Below, one piece after another: positions 54,539 through 64,000 of a DNA stretch of 64,000 nt. Under the pieces are notes generated by a model, which was not told the origin of the DNA, searched no databases, and was given only the letters and a program-made list of their open reading frames with translations. Position 1 is the stretch's first letter, and every line of letters begins with the position of its first letter. Source of the stretch: CAZUZS01 sp964624795 (GTDB taxonomy: Bacteria; Calditrichota; Calditrichia; RBG-13-44-9); contig CAZUZS010000014.1 of the NCBI GenBank assembly GCA_964624795.1, positions 1 to 64,000 of the forward strand, read 5' to 3'. A program made the translations under genes and the position numbers.

Positions 54539-55774
54539 ATGAGAAAGTTGCATGAAAATATAGAATCTCTAAAAATTGCCCTGAACGCCATTCGGGCCAA
54601 CAAGTCCCGTGGTATTTTAACCACGCTGGGAATCATTATCGGAATTGTAGCCGTCATTACGACTATGACTGCTGCAAACGGGTTGGGAAATAGATTTAAA
54701 GAGAGCATTTCAGCGCTTGGCTCCGATGTTCTGTACGTTTCCCGCATGCCGTGGGTTTTCACCGGGAACTGGTTTGAGCTTCGCAACCGCGAAAACCTGA
54801 CATTCAAGGACAGCAAAAAACTTGAGCGCCGCCTGGAAGATGCTGTGGCGGTAAATCCTACCACCAACACCGAACGGAATATAAAATATCGGTCGAAGGT
54901 GCTGGAAAATGTGCCAATTATTGGCACCACCGAAAAGCACATCCTGGTATCTGCTTCGCTGCCGGAATTCGGGCGTTTCCTGACATCCTATGATGTGCAG
55001 TACAAGAAAAATGTGTGTATCATCGGTGCTGATATCAAGGACCGTCTTTTTAATTCCGTGGATCCGCTTAATAAGAAAATCAAGATAGGCCGTTATAGTT
55101 ACCTGGTGGTGGGAGTGATGGAAAAGCAGGGGAGCGCATCCTTTTTTGGCGGTCCGAATTTTGACAGCCAGATTTTCATCCCGATCACCTCGTTCATGAA
55201 ATCGTATGGCGGTAGAAACCGCGAATTCAACGTCGCCGTGAAGGCGCCGGGACAAGCCGCAATGGCCGATTTCGAATATGAAGTTATCGGGGAAATGAGA
55301 AAGATCCGGAAACTTAAACCAACCGACAAGGATGATTTCTCTATTAACAAAATGGACACCCTGATGAGTGCTTACAATAATGTCATGGGGGTGGTGGTTC
55401 TCATCGGACTGCTTATTACCGGTGTTTCTCTGCTCGTTGGCGGAATCGGCGTCATGAACATCATGTTTGTTTCGGTAACCGAAAGAACCCGGGAAATTGG
55501 TATCCGGAAAGCAATTGGGGCGAAAAAACGAACCATCCTGGTTCAATTCCTGTTAGAATCGTCCACTATTTGTCTTTTCGGCGGCATTGTCGGCCTTTTG
55601 TTTGCGTTCGGCATAACAGCGGTTATCAACAAGCTGCTGATGCCTGCCAGTATTTCCATTCCGATTGTCGTTGTGGCTCTGGTCATTTCAGTGTTGGTAG
55701 GTATTTTTTCAGGAATTATTCCCGCTTACCGGGCGGCAAGGCTCCACCCCATTGAAGCCTTGCGTTATGAATAA
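54539..55774 (+). CDS. MacB-like ABC permease 1
   Basis: 411 residues with the MacB topology: one N-terminal helix (ILTTLGIIIGIVAVITTMTAANG), a ~230-residue periplasmic core domain, and three C-terminal helices around GGIGVMNIMFVSVTERTREIGIRKAIGAKK and PAYRAARLHPIEALRYE. It works with the ATPase at 53724 and the adaptor at 52400 to push a substrate out from the periplasm. It differs from E. coli MacB in that the ATPase is a separate gene. Confidence 0.95.
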   Translation: MRKLHENIESLKIALNAIRANKSRGILTTLGIIIGIVAVITTMTAANGLGNRFKESISALGSDVLYVSRMPWVFTGNWFELRNRENLTFKDSKKLERRLEDAVAVNPTTNTERNIKYRSKVLENVPIIGTTEKHILVSASLPEFGRFLTSYDVQYKKNVCIIGADIKDRLFNSVDPLNKKIKIGRYSYLVVGVMEKQGSASFFGGPNFDSQIFIPITSFMKSYGGRNREFNVAVKAPGQAAMADFEYEVIGEMRKIRKLKPTDKDDFSINKMDTLMSAYNNVMGVVVLIGLLITGVSLLVGGIGVMNIMFVSVTERTREIGIRKAIGAKKRTILVQFLLESSTICLFGGIVGLLFAFGITAVINKLLMPASISIPIVVVALVISVLVGIFSGIIPAYRAARLHPIEALRYE

Positions 55775-55809
55775 AACGATTTGTTCACCTTAACACTCAG
55801 GGTAGCATT

Positions 55810-57060
55810 ATGAATTTGATTGAGGCATTTAAAATGGCCCAAACGGCCATATTGAGTCATAAATTGCGATCGTTCCTCACACTGATTGGTATTATCGCCG
55901 GTGTTGCCTCTATTATCGCTGTCATGACCGGGATTTCAGTTATCCAAAGTACAATTGAAAAGGAATTGAGCGTTCTTGGCACAACCACATTTCAAGTTCA
56001 GAAATGGCCGGTCAGGGCCGGGTTCAATAATAATGTGGACTGGAGAAAGATTCGGCAGCGGAAGCCGCTGACTGTTGAAAATGCCAATATCATCCGGGAA
56101 AAAGTAAAATTGGTTAACCTGGTGGGGGCTGAGTTATGGGATTTCGGGCATGTTGTGAAATACAAAAATATCCAGACCAATCCGAACATGACAATCTGCG
56201 GTGGCACCCCGGAATATCCGGATAACAATACCCACTATGTGCAGTACGGCCGCGATTTGACAAATGAAGACATCAGGATCGGAAGAAATGTGGTGGTAAT
56301 CGGTTTCGCTATCGCCCAGAAGCTGTTCCCATTTATCGATCCGCTGCAAAAGACAGTTAAAATTGATGGCCGGAAATTCAGGGTGGTTGGTGTATTTGAA
56401 GAAAAGAAATCGGCGATGGGCGGAAATTTCGATAACTATGTTCTCATGCCCATCACTCGTTTCAAACAAATTTACGGCCTTTATGATGGCAGGGGGAATC
56501 GGCGCTCTGTGAACATTACTGTCCGCGCGAATTCGCCCGCGCTGGTACAGGAAGCAATCCAGCAGGTGCGGGGAGTGCTGCGAATTGCAAGACACGTTAA
56601 GCCGTTGGAAGAAGACGATTTTGAGATATTTACTAATGACAGCCAGATCAAAATGTTCAATGCCGCGACTTCCGGCGTGAAGACCGGCGCATTTGTTATT
56701 GGCATTATCGCGCTGGTGGTGGCTGGTATCGGCATTATGAATATCATGCTTGTATCGGTTACCGAGCGAACTCGGGAAATTGGCGTCCGGAAATCGCTGG
56801 GTGCGAAGCGAAAAAATATACTCAGCCAATTTCTGCTGGAGGCTATCCTTCTGTGCAATATTGGTGGCGCCATCGGTGTTTTGGCGGGATTTGGTCTGGG
56901 CAATATAGTTACCATCTACACCGGTTTTGCGGTGCACATACCGGTCGGGTGGGCCATTGGCGGGCTTGCGTTTTGCACCGCAGTGGGTTTGACTTTCGGT
57001 TTGTGGCCGGCGGTGATTGCCTCCCGCCTCGATCCCATCGAGGCGCTGCGGTATGAATAG
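55810..57060 (+). CDS. MacB-like ABC permease 2
   Basis: 416 residues with the same topology as permease 1: N-terminal helix (FLTLIGIIAGVASIIAVMTGISV), periplasmic core, and C-terminal helices with GIGIMNIMLVSVTERTREIGVRKSLGAKRKNIL and RLDPIEALRYE. The two permeases are clearly paralogous, suggesting an asymmetric heterodimer around the shared ATPase. It starts 35 bp after permease 1 and ends the operon. Confidence 0.95.
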   Translation: MNLIEAFKMAQTAILSHKLRSFLTLIGIIAGVASIIAVMTGISVIQSTIEKELSVLGTTTFQVQKWPVRAGFNNNVDWRKIRQRKPLTVENANIIREKVKLVNLVGAELWDFGHVVKYKNIQTNPNMTICGGTPEYPDNNTHYVQYGRDLTNEDIRIGRNVVVIGFAIAQKLFPFIDPLQKTVKIDGRKFRVVGVFEEKKSAMGGNFDNYVLMPITRFKQIYGLYDGRGNRRSVNITVRANSPALVQEAIQQVRGVLRIARHVKPLEEDDFEIFTNDSQIKMFNAATSGVKTGAFVIGIIALVVAGIGIMNIMLVSVTERTREIGVRKSLGAKRKNILSQFLLEAILLCNIGGAIGVLAGFGLGNIVTIYTGFAVHIPVGWAIGGLAFCTAVGLTFGLWPAVIASRLDPIEALRYE

Positions 57061-57599
57061 TTATCCTTATTTGAATTAGGCGGAATCGCAGGGCAGGAAT
57101 ACCCAATTATCAAAAGCCTCCTTGCATAGCTGTAATTGCAATCTTAAGGATGAAAGCAGCTTAGGGAAGAAGGCGAAGCGCATTCCGGGAGCAATGTGTC
57201 CACACCCTAATTCCCTCCATAATTTTCCTTTTTTGGTCAAAGGTTTTTCATCTGGGAAGGAATAATCTGTTTAAATTCCAATCCATTTTTCCCATTCAAT
57301 CCCGGTAAAAATTATAAATTCAGAATTTGAACCGCATATAAGGGTTGAATTGTCAAACCGCGAATTGTATATTCCCTGAAATTTTGTGCCGTTCATTGAA
57401 ACTAAAACTTCTGTCGGCATTCGCAGCATATAACGCTTAAGTCCCGCAATATGAATTGCCGGCTAAATGAAACAAATATTGGAGTATTCAATAGTCAACA
57501 ACCTCATATGGAACGATAATATTATCGAGAAATCGATATGGAGTTTATTTCACCCGCCTTGTCGATGCATCGTAAATTCAAGTTTAACAGGAAAAGTAT
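57061..57599. other. Intergenic region upstream of the activase genes
   Basis: 539 bp, with no gene, repeat or RNA I can support. A short frame starting at 57467 overlaps the activase start and is not credible. AGGA lies eight bases before the activase ATG. Confidence 0.5.
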
Positions 57600-60500
57600 A
57601 TGAGCATTTTTTTAGGAATAGATGTGGGAACGGTGAGCGTAAAGATTGCGCTGCTTGCCGACCCCGATTCGTATGACTTACTGAACACTGTTTCATCACA
57701 CAGCGAAATTTTCTACTCGCCTTCAACTGAGCTGCAGCCTGAGAGATTACCCGAAATCCTGGTGACCCAGTACCACCGAATCAAAGGCAGCCCGGTGAAC
57801 GGGACTGAAGAAATCCTGAAACAGATCCTGGAAATAATCCCTGAAGAATCGATTGGCGGTGTGCGTGTTTGCGGCAGCGGTGGCCGTTTGATTGGCGATC
57901 TGCTGGACATCAATTACGAAAATGACTTTCGCGCTATTGCGAGGGGAGTCGGCTACCTCTACCCGGAAATTTCCACGGTTTTCGAAATGGGCGGCCAGAA
58001 TGCGAAATTTCTATCGCTGGAGCGGGATGCCGCCAGCGGTGAAACAGGTATCGTGGATTATGAGAAGAGCGGGGATTGTGCAGCAGGTACCGGTTCATTT
58101 CTGGACCAGCAGGCGACCCGTTTGATGTATGATATCAATTCGGTCGGGTACATTGTCACTGACACCAAACGAAGTGCCAAAATCGCAGGGAGATGCTCAG
58201 TTTTCGCCAAATCCGACATGATTCACGCCCAGCAAAAAGGATACTCTCCGCCGGAAGTTCTGAAAGGTTTGTGTGAGGCCGTGGCGCGAAATTTCAAGAG
58301 CGGCATCATTAAGGGAAGAGTGGTCAAAAAACCGGCAATTTTTATTGGCGGTGTGGCAGTCAACTCCGGGGTGGCGGAGGCCATGCGACGGGTGTTTAAG
58401 CTGGAACAGGGCGAGTTAATTGTCCCGCCCCTTTATGCCTGGATTGCAGCCATTGGAACGGCTTTGTCGGAGCGCGAGACCTCGCGATCGAGCGGTATTC
58501 CCGATTTAACCGCGCTGCGAAATTACCGCGAATCGGCGGCAAGCGATTTTCCCAGAAGCAAGCCGCTTTCCATGGATAAAGTGCTGCTGCTGAGGGACCG
58601 GGTGCGTCCGAGGTTTCTGAAACCCGGTGAGGTTGTGGATGCTTTCATGGGAATCGATATTGGGTCGGTGAGCACTAACGTGGTTCTGATCGATTCGGAT
58701 GGGAATATGCTCAAGGAAATTTACACTCGCACCGAGGGCCGTCCAATCGAGGTGGCTAACCGCTGTCTGGCGGAAATCGAAAATGAAATGTGTAAAAATA
58801 TTCGAATCAGTGGTGTCGGCACCACCGGCTCAGGCCGAGAGCTCATCGGCGAGCTGGTTGGCGCGGATACGATTAATGATGAGATTACTGCCCATAAAAC
58901 GGGAGCCGAATTCCTTGCCCGCACCATGCTGAACACCATCCCCGATACAATTTTTGAAATTGGCGGGCAGGACTCAAAATTCATCAGCCTGGAGAAGGGC
59001 GTAGTCGTTGATTTTGCCATGAATGAGGCGTGTGCGGCCGGCACCGGATCGTTTCTGGAAGAGAGGGCGGAGGAGCTGGGCATATCCATTAAGGATGAAT
59101 TCGCCGAGCTGGCCCTGTCTTCAACTGCACCTATAAAACTTGGCGAACGGTGCACCGTTTTCATGCAGCAGGATGTTGCGGCCTACCAGCAGCGCGGTGC
59201 GACCCACGCAGACCTGACCGCTGGGCTGGCCTACTCTATTGTCTACAACTACCTCAACCGCGTAGTACAGGGCCGGAAAATCGGCGATGTAATCTTTTTC
59301 CAGGGCGGCACTGCCTACAATAATGCCATTGCCAGCGCCTTTGCAAAAGTGCTGGATAAGGAGGTTATTGTGCCGCCGTACAATGGCGTAGTCGGTGCGG
59401 TAGGTGCAGCGCTGCTCGCCCGCGAAAAATCCGGAAGCACTGGTGCCAAATCAAAGTTTCGCGGCTTCAGCCTGGAGAGGGTTGAATATTCGTTGCGGGA
59501 ATTCACTTGCAAAGCGTGCTCAAATTTCTGCCATATCCAGGAATTCACCGTTGAAGAAGAACGAACCTACTGGGGCGATCAGTGTTCGGATCGGTTCCGC
59601 CGCCGTCAGACGGTGGGCAAAAAGCCGGTCATCGACGACCTGCTGCTTTTACGTCGCCACCTGCTGTTCGGAGATTACGATCCTGATGCCACGGGCAAGG
59701 CCACCATCGGACTTCCGCGATCGATGTATATTTACGAACAGTTTCCGCTGTGGAACACATTCTTCCGTGAGTTGGGTTACCGGGTGCTGCTCTCCGACGA
59801 AACGAACGGGAAGATCGTCCGTATTGGCATTGAGACTTCAGTTGCCGAGCCGTGCCTGCCGGTTCAGGCATATCACGGCCATGTTCAAAGCCTGCTGGAT
59901 GCAGGTGCCGATTGGTTGTTCATCCCCAACATGATTAATGCGGTTACTCCCAATGAAAAGGTAAACAGCTTTTATTGCCCGTGGGGACAAACCATTCCGT
60001 TCGTGGTACAGAATGCTGCGCCCTTCAGGAGTGAAACCGACCGGTTCATCGTTCCCACTCTGCGGTTTAGAAACGGGCAAAAATCGATTGTGAAAGCGCT
60101 TTATAAAGCCATGTCTCCATTGGGTGAAAGAAAAAAATCAATCGCTTCTGCGCTGAAGGCGGGATTCGCGAAGCAGCAGGCATTCGAAAAATCACTTCTG
60201 GCCGCCGGTCAGAATGCGCTGGAAATGTTGCAGCAGAGCGGCGAAATCGGCATCGTCTTGGTAGGCAGAACGTACAATATAAACGACCGTGGCCTCACAC
60301 TGGATATCGGGAATAAGATCCGGGACTACTACGGCGTAAATGTCATTCCCATGGATTTCTTACCGCTGGATGCTGAAGACATCTCCGATGTGAATCCCAA
60401 TATGTATTGGAACTACGGGAGAAAAATTATTGCCGCTGCCCGGTTGGTGGGAAGATACCCGAATCTGCACATTATCTATTTTACAAATTTTAAATGCGGC

Positions 60501-60701
60501 CCGGATTCGTACATCAAACATTTTATCACCAAAGCCTCCGGCAAGCCGTTTCTTACGCTTCAGTTTGATGGACACAGCAACGATGCCGGCTATATTACCC
60601 GCTGCGAGGCCTATTTGGACAGCAAGGGAGCGCTTCGCTGGTGGACGCAGCCGAAGAAACTGAAAAAACGATCAGAAGTAATGGAGATGCCCGGCGCATG
60701 A
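57600..60701 (+). CDS. Double-domain 2-hydroxyacyl-CoA dehydratase activase-like protein
   Basis: 1033 residues. Two tandem ASKHA ATPase domains of the BadF/BcrA/HgdC family: domain 1 (1 to about 290; FLGIDVGTVSVKIALL, FEMGGQNAKFLSL, SGDCAAGTGSFLDQQA) and domain 2 (about 345-620; FMGIDIGSVSTNVVLI, FEIGGQDSKFISL, NEACAAGTGSFLEERA). The [4Fe-4S]-ligand Cys-Ala-Ala-Gly-Thr-Gly motif is present in both. A cysteine pair (CKACSNFCHI) and a C-terminal DUF2229-like region follow (GLPRSMYIYEQFPLWNTFFRELGYRVLLS, ETSVAEPCLPVQAYHGHV, TNFKCGPDSYI). Activases use ATP hydrolysis to inject a low-potential electron into a dehydratase or double-cubane-cluster partner, here encoded by the overlapping next gene. 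The metabolic substrate is unknown. Confidence 0.92.
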   Translation: MSIFLGIDVGTVSVKIALLADPDSYDLLNTVSSHSEIFYSPSTELQPERLPEILVTQYHRIKGSPVNGTEEILKQILEIIPEESIGGVRVCGSGGRLIGDLLDINYENDFRAIARGVGYLYPEISTVFEMGGQNAKFLSLERDAASGETGIVDYEKSGDCAAGTGSFLDQQATRLMYDINSVGYIVTDTKRSAKIAGRCSVFAKSDMIHAQQKGYSPPEVLKGLCEAVARNFKSGIIKGRVVKKPAIFIGGVAVNSGVAEAMRRVFKLEQGELIVPPLYAWIAAIGTALSERETSRSSGIPDLTALRNYRESAASDFPRSKPLSMDKVLLLRDRVRPRFLKPGEVVDAFMGIDIGSVSTNVVLIDSDGNMLKEIYTRTEGRPIEVANRCLAEIENEMCKNIRISGVGTTGSGRELIGELVGADTINDEITAHKTGAEFLARTMLNTIPDTIFEIGGQDSKFISLEKGVVVDFAMNEACAAGTGSFLEERAEELGISIKDEFAELALSSTAPIKLGERCTVFMQQDVAAYQQRGATHADLTAGLAYSIVYNYLNRVVQGRKIGDVIFFQGGTAYNNAIASAFAKVLDKEVIVPPYNGVVGAVGAALLAREKSGSTGAKSKFRGFSLERVEYSLREFTCKACSNFCHIQEFTVEEERTYWGDQCSDRFRRRQTVGKKPVIDDLLLLRRHLLFGDYDPDATGKATIGLPRSMYIYEQFPLWNTFFRELGYRVLLSDETNGKIVRIGIETSVAEPCLPVQAYHGHVQSLLDAGADWLFIPNMINAVTPNEKVNSFYCPWGQTIPFVVQNAAPFRSETDRFIVPTLRFRNGQKSIVKALYKAMSPLGERKKSIASALKAGFAKQQAFEKSLLAAGQNALEMLQQSGEIGIVLVGRTYNINDRGLTLDIGNKIRDYYGVNVIPMDFLPLDAEDISDVNPNMYWNYGRKIIAAARLVGRYPNLHIIYFTNFKCGPDSYIKHFITKASGKPFLTLQFDGHSNDAGYITRCEAYLDSKGALRWWTQPKKLKKRSEVMEMPGA

Positions 60702-62002
60702 GGTTCCGGTCAAGCAATCAGAAAGAAAAGCGGAAAGGTGCACTGCACGGTAGGACACTTTATGTTCCGCGAATGAGCGTGCAGGGCGCTGCCGCCATGG
60801 CTGCGGCCTACCGTTCGGTTGGGGTAAACGGGCAAATGTCTCCGGACGGCGACGCCCGCTCGCTGGAATTGGCCCGGCAATACACAATTGGGGAAGAATG
60901 CTACCCTGAGATCGTGACGCTGGGTGGCTTTCTGAAGGTAATTGAGGAAAAGGATTTTGATCCCGCCCGGACAGCCTTCATGATGCCTACCGCCGGAGGG
61001 CCATGCCGTTTTGGACAATACAAACAGTTGCTTGAAAAAATACTTGAGGAAAAAGGGTTAGAGGAAGTGAGGGTGGTCGCCCCGACCAGCGCCAACGGGT
61101 ATGACGGGATCGGGGACCATGCCGGCGAGCTGGTGCGGGTGGCGTGGTGGGCGATTGTGTGCGCAGATGCGCTTCGCAAACTGCTTCTGCAAACCCGGCC
61201 CTACGAAATCAATAAAGGCGAGACGGAGGAAGTTCACGATCGTTGCCTGGGTATGTTGTGCCAGGTGCTGGAGCAGCAGGGATTGCCGATGAAGGAAAAA
61301 TTCCGGCAACTGGTGGAGCTGGTGGGAAAAATTGGGGATATGTTCGCGGCTGTTCCGGCTGACTACAAGACAGATAAACCGCTGATAGGGGTGGTAGGTG
61401 AAATATATTGTCGACTGGACGATTTTTCCAATGCCGAGTTGGTGCGCCGGATCGAAAAATTTGGCGGAGAGGTCTGGCTGGCGTCCATTTCGGAATGGAT
61501 CTTCTACACCAGCTTCATGCAGAAAAACGAGCTGCGCTGGCGAGGAGACACGTTCTCAAAATCCATGCTGGGAGCGATAGTTCGCAGCAAACTGCAGGCA
61601 AAAGATGAGCACCGCCTGGTGGCGCCACTTCGGGACCGGTTTGCGGGGTATGAAGATCCCCAGAATATCAAAGACCTGGTAACGCCGGCAGAACCCTACC
61701 TGCCCTACTGGGGGGCATTGGGCGAAATGGTGCTCAACGTGGGTGGTGCCATTCACATGTACGAGAAGGGGGTGGATGGAATTGCCGACATCAGTCCTTT
61801 TACCTGCATGAATGGAATTGTGTCAGAGGCGGTGTATCCCAGGGTCAGCGGTGAACATGAAAACATTCCCATCCGCAATTTCTATTTTGATGGCACAGAA
61901 TCGGATTACGACCGGGACGTGGAGATCTTTTTGGAGCTGGCTCGCACATACCGAAGACGGAAGACCAAAGAACGGTTTTTCCCCGCCCATTTTAGAATCT
62001 GA
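60698..62002 (+). CDS. 2-hydroxyacyl-CoA dehydratase-related (HgdB/DUF2229-like) partner
   Basis: 434 residues starting in an ATGA overlap with the activase stop. It resembles the C-terminal part of the very large activase-related proteins, in which it is usually fused: LYVPRMSVQGAAAMAAAYRSVG, YTIGEECYPEIVTLG, MPTAGGPCRFGQYKQLLEKIL, LIGVVGEIYCRLDDFSN, ISPFTCMNGIVSEAV. Several conserved cysteines (in GEEC, GGPC, EIYC, PFTC) could bind an iron-sulfur cluster. It is probably the electron acceptor of the upstream activase. Function beyond that is unknown. Confidence 0.87.
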   Translation: MRFRSSNQKEKRKGALHGRTLYVPRMSVQGAAAMAAAYRSVGVNGQMSPDGDARSLELARQYTIGEECYPEIVTLGGFLKVIEEKDFDPARTAFMMPTAGGPCRFGQYKQLLEKILEEKGLEEVRVVAPTSANGYDGIGDHAGELVRVAWWAIVCADALRKLLLQTRPYEINKGETEEVHDRCLGMLCQVLEQQGLPMKEKFRQLVELVGKIGDMFAAVPADYKTDKPLIGVVGEIYCRLDDFSNAELVRRIEKFGGEVWLASISEWIFYTSFMQKNELRWRGDTFSKSMLGAIVRSKLQAKDEHRLVAPLRDRFAGYEDPQNIKDLVTPAEPYLPYWGALGEMVLNVGGAIHMYEKGVDGIADISPFTCMNGIVSEAVYPRVSGEHENIPIRNFYFDGTESDYDRDVEIFLELARTYRRRKTKERFFPAHFRI

Positions 62003-62029
62003 TAAAATGAACCATGCCGGATTTTAAGC

Positions 62030-62129
62030 NNNNNNNNNNNNNNNNNNNNNNNNNNNNNNNNNNNNNNNNNNNNNNNNNNNNNNNNNNNNNNNNNNNNNNN
62101 NNNNNNNNNNNNNNNNNNNNNNNNNNNNN
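62030..62129. other. Assembly gap (100 N)
   Basis: Placeholder gap downstream of the activase operon; its real length is unknown. A gene could be hidden here. Confidence 0.99.
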
Positions 62130-62302
62130 GCGAAATGCTATTGGATTCAAAAGCTTTTAAACTGTGTGTTACATTGAACTTCATCGATTTGGGTGAGTAT
62201 TATTGAAAATATTTAGCGGACTGGCGAGTGCCGGTGCGGTAGTTTTGAGTCATGAATCGTATTTGCAGTTCCGGAAGAAAATGATTTATTGTGAGGCGCC
62301 AA

Positions 62303-63073
62303 ATGAGCTCTGATCCGAAAGAAAGATTTTCGAACCGGGTAGAATTTTATGCAAAATATCGCCCATCCTACCCGGAAGAAATTATAGATTTCATGAAATC
62401 CGAGATGAATCTCAAGGATTTTTCGACCATAGCTGATATCGGCTGCGGTACCGGCTTGCTGACCAGGTTATTCCTGGACAATGGCAATCCTGTATATGGC
62501 ATCGAGCCCAACGGTGAGATGCGTTATGCAGCCGAACGACTTCTGGAGCATTACGCCCGATTTCACGTTCTTCACGGAGAAGCGGAGAAAACTCCACTGG
62601 CATCGAAAAGCATGGACTTTATTGTTGCCGGTCAATCCTTTCACTGGTTCGACCGGGAAAAAGCCGGCCTGGAATTTAAACGGATTCTCAAGCCCGGCGG
62701 ATGGGTGGTTCTGATCTGGAATACAAGGAAAACCGATGAGACCGAATTCCTGCGGGAATATGAAAGCCTCCTCGACAGTTATGCCCTGGATTACCATCAG
62801 GTTGACCATCGCAAGATAGACAAACAGGTTTTGTCCAGGTTCTTTGGTGAGAGAGGCTACCGGCAAAAGCTGTTTATCAATTCACAGGTGCTCAATTACG
62901 CCGGCCTGGAGGGACGGCTGCTTTCCTCATCTTATGCACCGATGGCCGGTCATCCCAATTACGCCCCTATGATGTCGCAGCTAAAACAGATTTTTGATAC
63001 GAATCAGGAAGCGGGCAAAGTTCAAATGTTATATGATACCGAAATATATTACGGGCATTTAGCAAAGCGCTGA
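62303..63073 (+). CDS. Class I SAM-dependent methyltransferase (Methyltransf_11 type)
   Basis: 256 residues. SAM motif I is IADIGCGTGLLTRLFLDNG, then YGIEPNGEMRYAAE, MDFIVAGQSFHWFDREKAG and ILKPGGWVVLIWN. The Q-S-F-H-W-F motif is typical of small methyltransferases related to trans-aconitate/biotin-pathway types. The ATG at 62303 has GAGG six bases upstream; a GTG at 62291 is the alternative. The gene stands alone after the gap; its substrate is unknown. Confidence 0.92.
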   Translation: MSSDPKERFSNRVEFYAKYRPSYPEEIIDFMKSEMNLKDFSTIADIGCGTGLLTRLFLDNGNPVYGIEPNGEMRYAAERLLEHYARFHVLHGEAEKTPLASKSMDFIVAGQSFHWFDREKAGLEFKRILKPGGWVVLIWNTRKTDETEFLREYESLLDSYALDYHQVDHRKIDKQVLSRFFGERGYRQKLFINSQVLNYAGLEGRLLSSSYAPMAGHPNYAPMMSQLKQIFDTNQEAGKVQMLYDTEIYYGHLAKR

Positions 63074-63529
63074 TTTTTGGTGAAAAATGCGCTGGCGTTG
63101 TAACTTTGCATAAAAATGCTGTTTCGTGATCCAATGCAACTTGCATTTCTATTCCTTCAATTCAAATTGCATCCGTCTAAAAGGCATATTGCTTGGCGTC
63201 AAACCCAACCGGCTAATATTTTGTTCAGGCACCGGATTAAAAATCTCCCCGATTTCGACTCAATTTTATCTTTTTACCTAAACCGTCTTTCTTCTGAGGA
63301 ACCCGGTATGGATAATTCTGTTTCGGGGACAATCCTGATTTGAAACTAAAACGTCGTTTTGGATTAATAATTAGGTAGTATTTGGTGAAAAGCTGGCTGC
63401 TGCCTAACGAAGCAGGACCATACGGGGCACTTGCTCATTACACGCGGCAAATCCGGGCGCGGATTTTTAGGTGCTCAGATTCAAAGTTCGGAAGAGAATG
63501 GGGATTGGGAGAGAGGAGATTTCCACATC
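63074..63529. other. Intergenic region
   Basis: 456 bp. A frame at 63116-63343 has no family resemblance or ribosome site and is not called. AGGAG lies 11 bases before the next gene's ATG. Confidence 0.5.
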
Positions 63530-64000
63530 ATGCAGGAATTCAAAATATTGACATATAATATTCATTCCGGCATCGGTCGGGATAAGGTTTACCGGCTGGA
63601 CAGGATCATAGAAGTCCTGCGAAAGGAAAACCCGGATATTATTGCTTTGCAGGAGGTCGACAAGAATTTAAGAAAGAGCAATCGGGACGATCAATCCCGG
63701 ATCGTCGCCGATGAGCTTCGCATGGATTACTTTTTTTGCGTTAACCGCATTACAGAGAGAGGCGAATACGGCATCAGCACTTTCAGTCGATTTCCTATTT
63801 TGAACAGGCAAAAATACAATCTGTCCTACGGCTCCGATATCGAGCCGCGGGGGATTTCCAGGGTGGACCTGGAAATTGATGGCGGTAAACTACATATTTA
63901 CAATGTGCACCTGGGACTCGGGGTAAGGGAAAGAAAATACCAGCGACGTTTGATGCTGAGCGAATCAATTTTGCTGGACCAGGCGGCAACCGATCCCAAA
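63530..64000 (+). CDS. Endonuclease/exonuclease/phosphatase-family protein, cut by window end
   Basis: 157 codons are visible before the window stops. The EEP fold motifs are clear: ILTYNIHSGIGRDK (Asn), ENPDIIALQEVDKN (catalytic Glu), GEYGISTFSRFPIL and KLHIYNVHLGLG (His). Family members cleave phosphodiesters in nucleic acids or lipids; the short N-terminus without a signal suggests a cytoplasmic hydrolase. The C-terminal catalytic Asp/His are outside the window. Confidence 0.9.
   Translation, partial: MQEFKILTYNIHSGIGRDKVYRLDRIIEVLRKENPDIIALQEVDKNLRKSNRDDQSRIVADELRMDYFFCVNRITERGEYGISTFSRFPILNRQKYNLSYGSDIEPRGISRVDLEIDGGKLHIYNVHLGLGVRERKYQRRLMLSESILLDQAATDPK

Noticed and set aside
63116..63343. 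75-codon frame before the last gene
   Set aside because: No ribosome site, no motif, sits in an otherwise empty spacer.
1..64000. CRISPR arrays, rRNA, tRNA, prophage or plasmid genes
   Set aside because: Looked for regular spaced repeats, tRNA-like arms, integrases and transposases in both strands and found none that I could support.

Overview
The window reads as a scaffold from an uncultured Gram-negative bacterium of the FCB assemblage, probably a Calditrichota/KSB1-like lineage. The clues are a large subtilase with FG-GAP repeats and a FlgD-like/type IX-style C-terminal tail, an LptE-type outer-membrane lipoprotein, three RND/TolC or MacAB-type envelope machines, and heavy use of sigma-54 activators. 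The lineage call is inference from gene content. Three runs of exactly 100 N (3064-3163, 4525-4624, 62030-62129) are scaffold placeholders; two of them interrupt the first operon.

Layout. 1-6.2 kb (minus strand): a TetR regulator, TolC-like channel, adaptor and RND pump. 6.2-8.5 kb: a repeat-bearing intergenic region, then an SLC13/DASS carrier. 8.7-12.6 kb (minus): a lone receiver protein and an NtrB/NtrC-like pair. 13.0-21.3 kb (plus): a receiver-less sigma-54 activator overlapping lptE, a TPR protein, the 1398-residue subtilase and coaE. 21.8-28.2 kb: glutamate dehydrogenase 1 followed by two PEP-synthase-like ATP-grasp proteins, the second fused to a GAF-like domain and a nucleotidyltransferase. 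29.6-31.2 kb: a GAF/sigma-54 activator. 31.4-44.1 kb: a plus-strand surface-glycan or conjugate cluster that includes the sulfolactate enzymes ComA and ComB, an ATP-grasp ligase, a FemAB-like transferase, two DegT aminotransferases, methyl- and glycosyltransferases. 44.2-48.3 kb (minus): a metallophosphoesterase and a third PEP-synthase-like protein fused to two receiver domains, divergent from 48.8-50.2 kb glutamate dehydrogenase 2. 50.5-57.1 kb: an M64-type peptidase (minus) and a MacAB-like ABC exporter with two permeases. 57.6-62.0 kb: a double-domain 2-hydroxyacyl-CoA dehydratase activase and its partner. The end holds a methyltransferase and the start of an endonuclease/exonuclease/phosphatase-family gene.

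The most interesting pattern is that both glutamate dehydrogenases in the window sit beside PEP-synthase-like proteins. These keep the ATP-grasp motifs and lack a recognisable phosphohistidine swivel domain. In its place they share a C-terminal module with GRWG and G(T/S)HFF signatures, and they carry different regulatory modules (GAF plus nucleotidyltransferase, or two receivers). This looks like an undescribed regulatory or metabolic partnership around glutamate/PEP. The second pattern is the placement of sulfolactate synthesis inside a glycan/ATP-grasp/FemAB cluster, which suggests a sulfonated surface molecule. A ~226-bp dispersed repeat is present twice (6548-6773 and 28447-28673).
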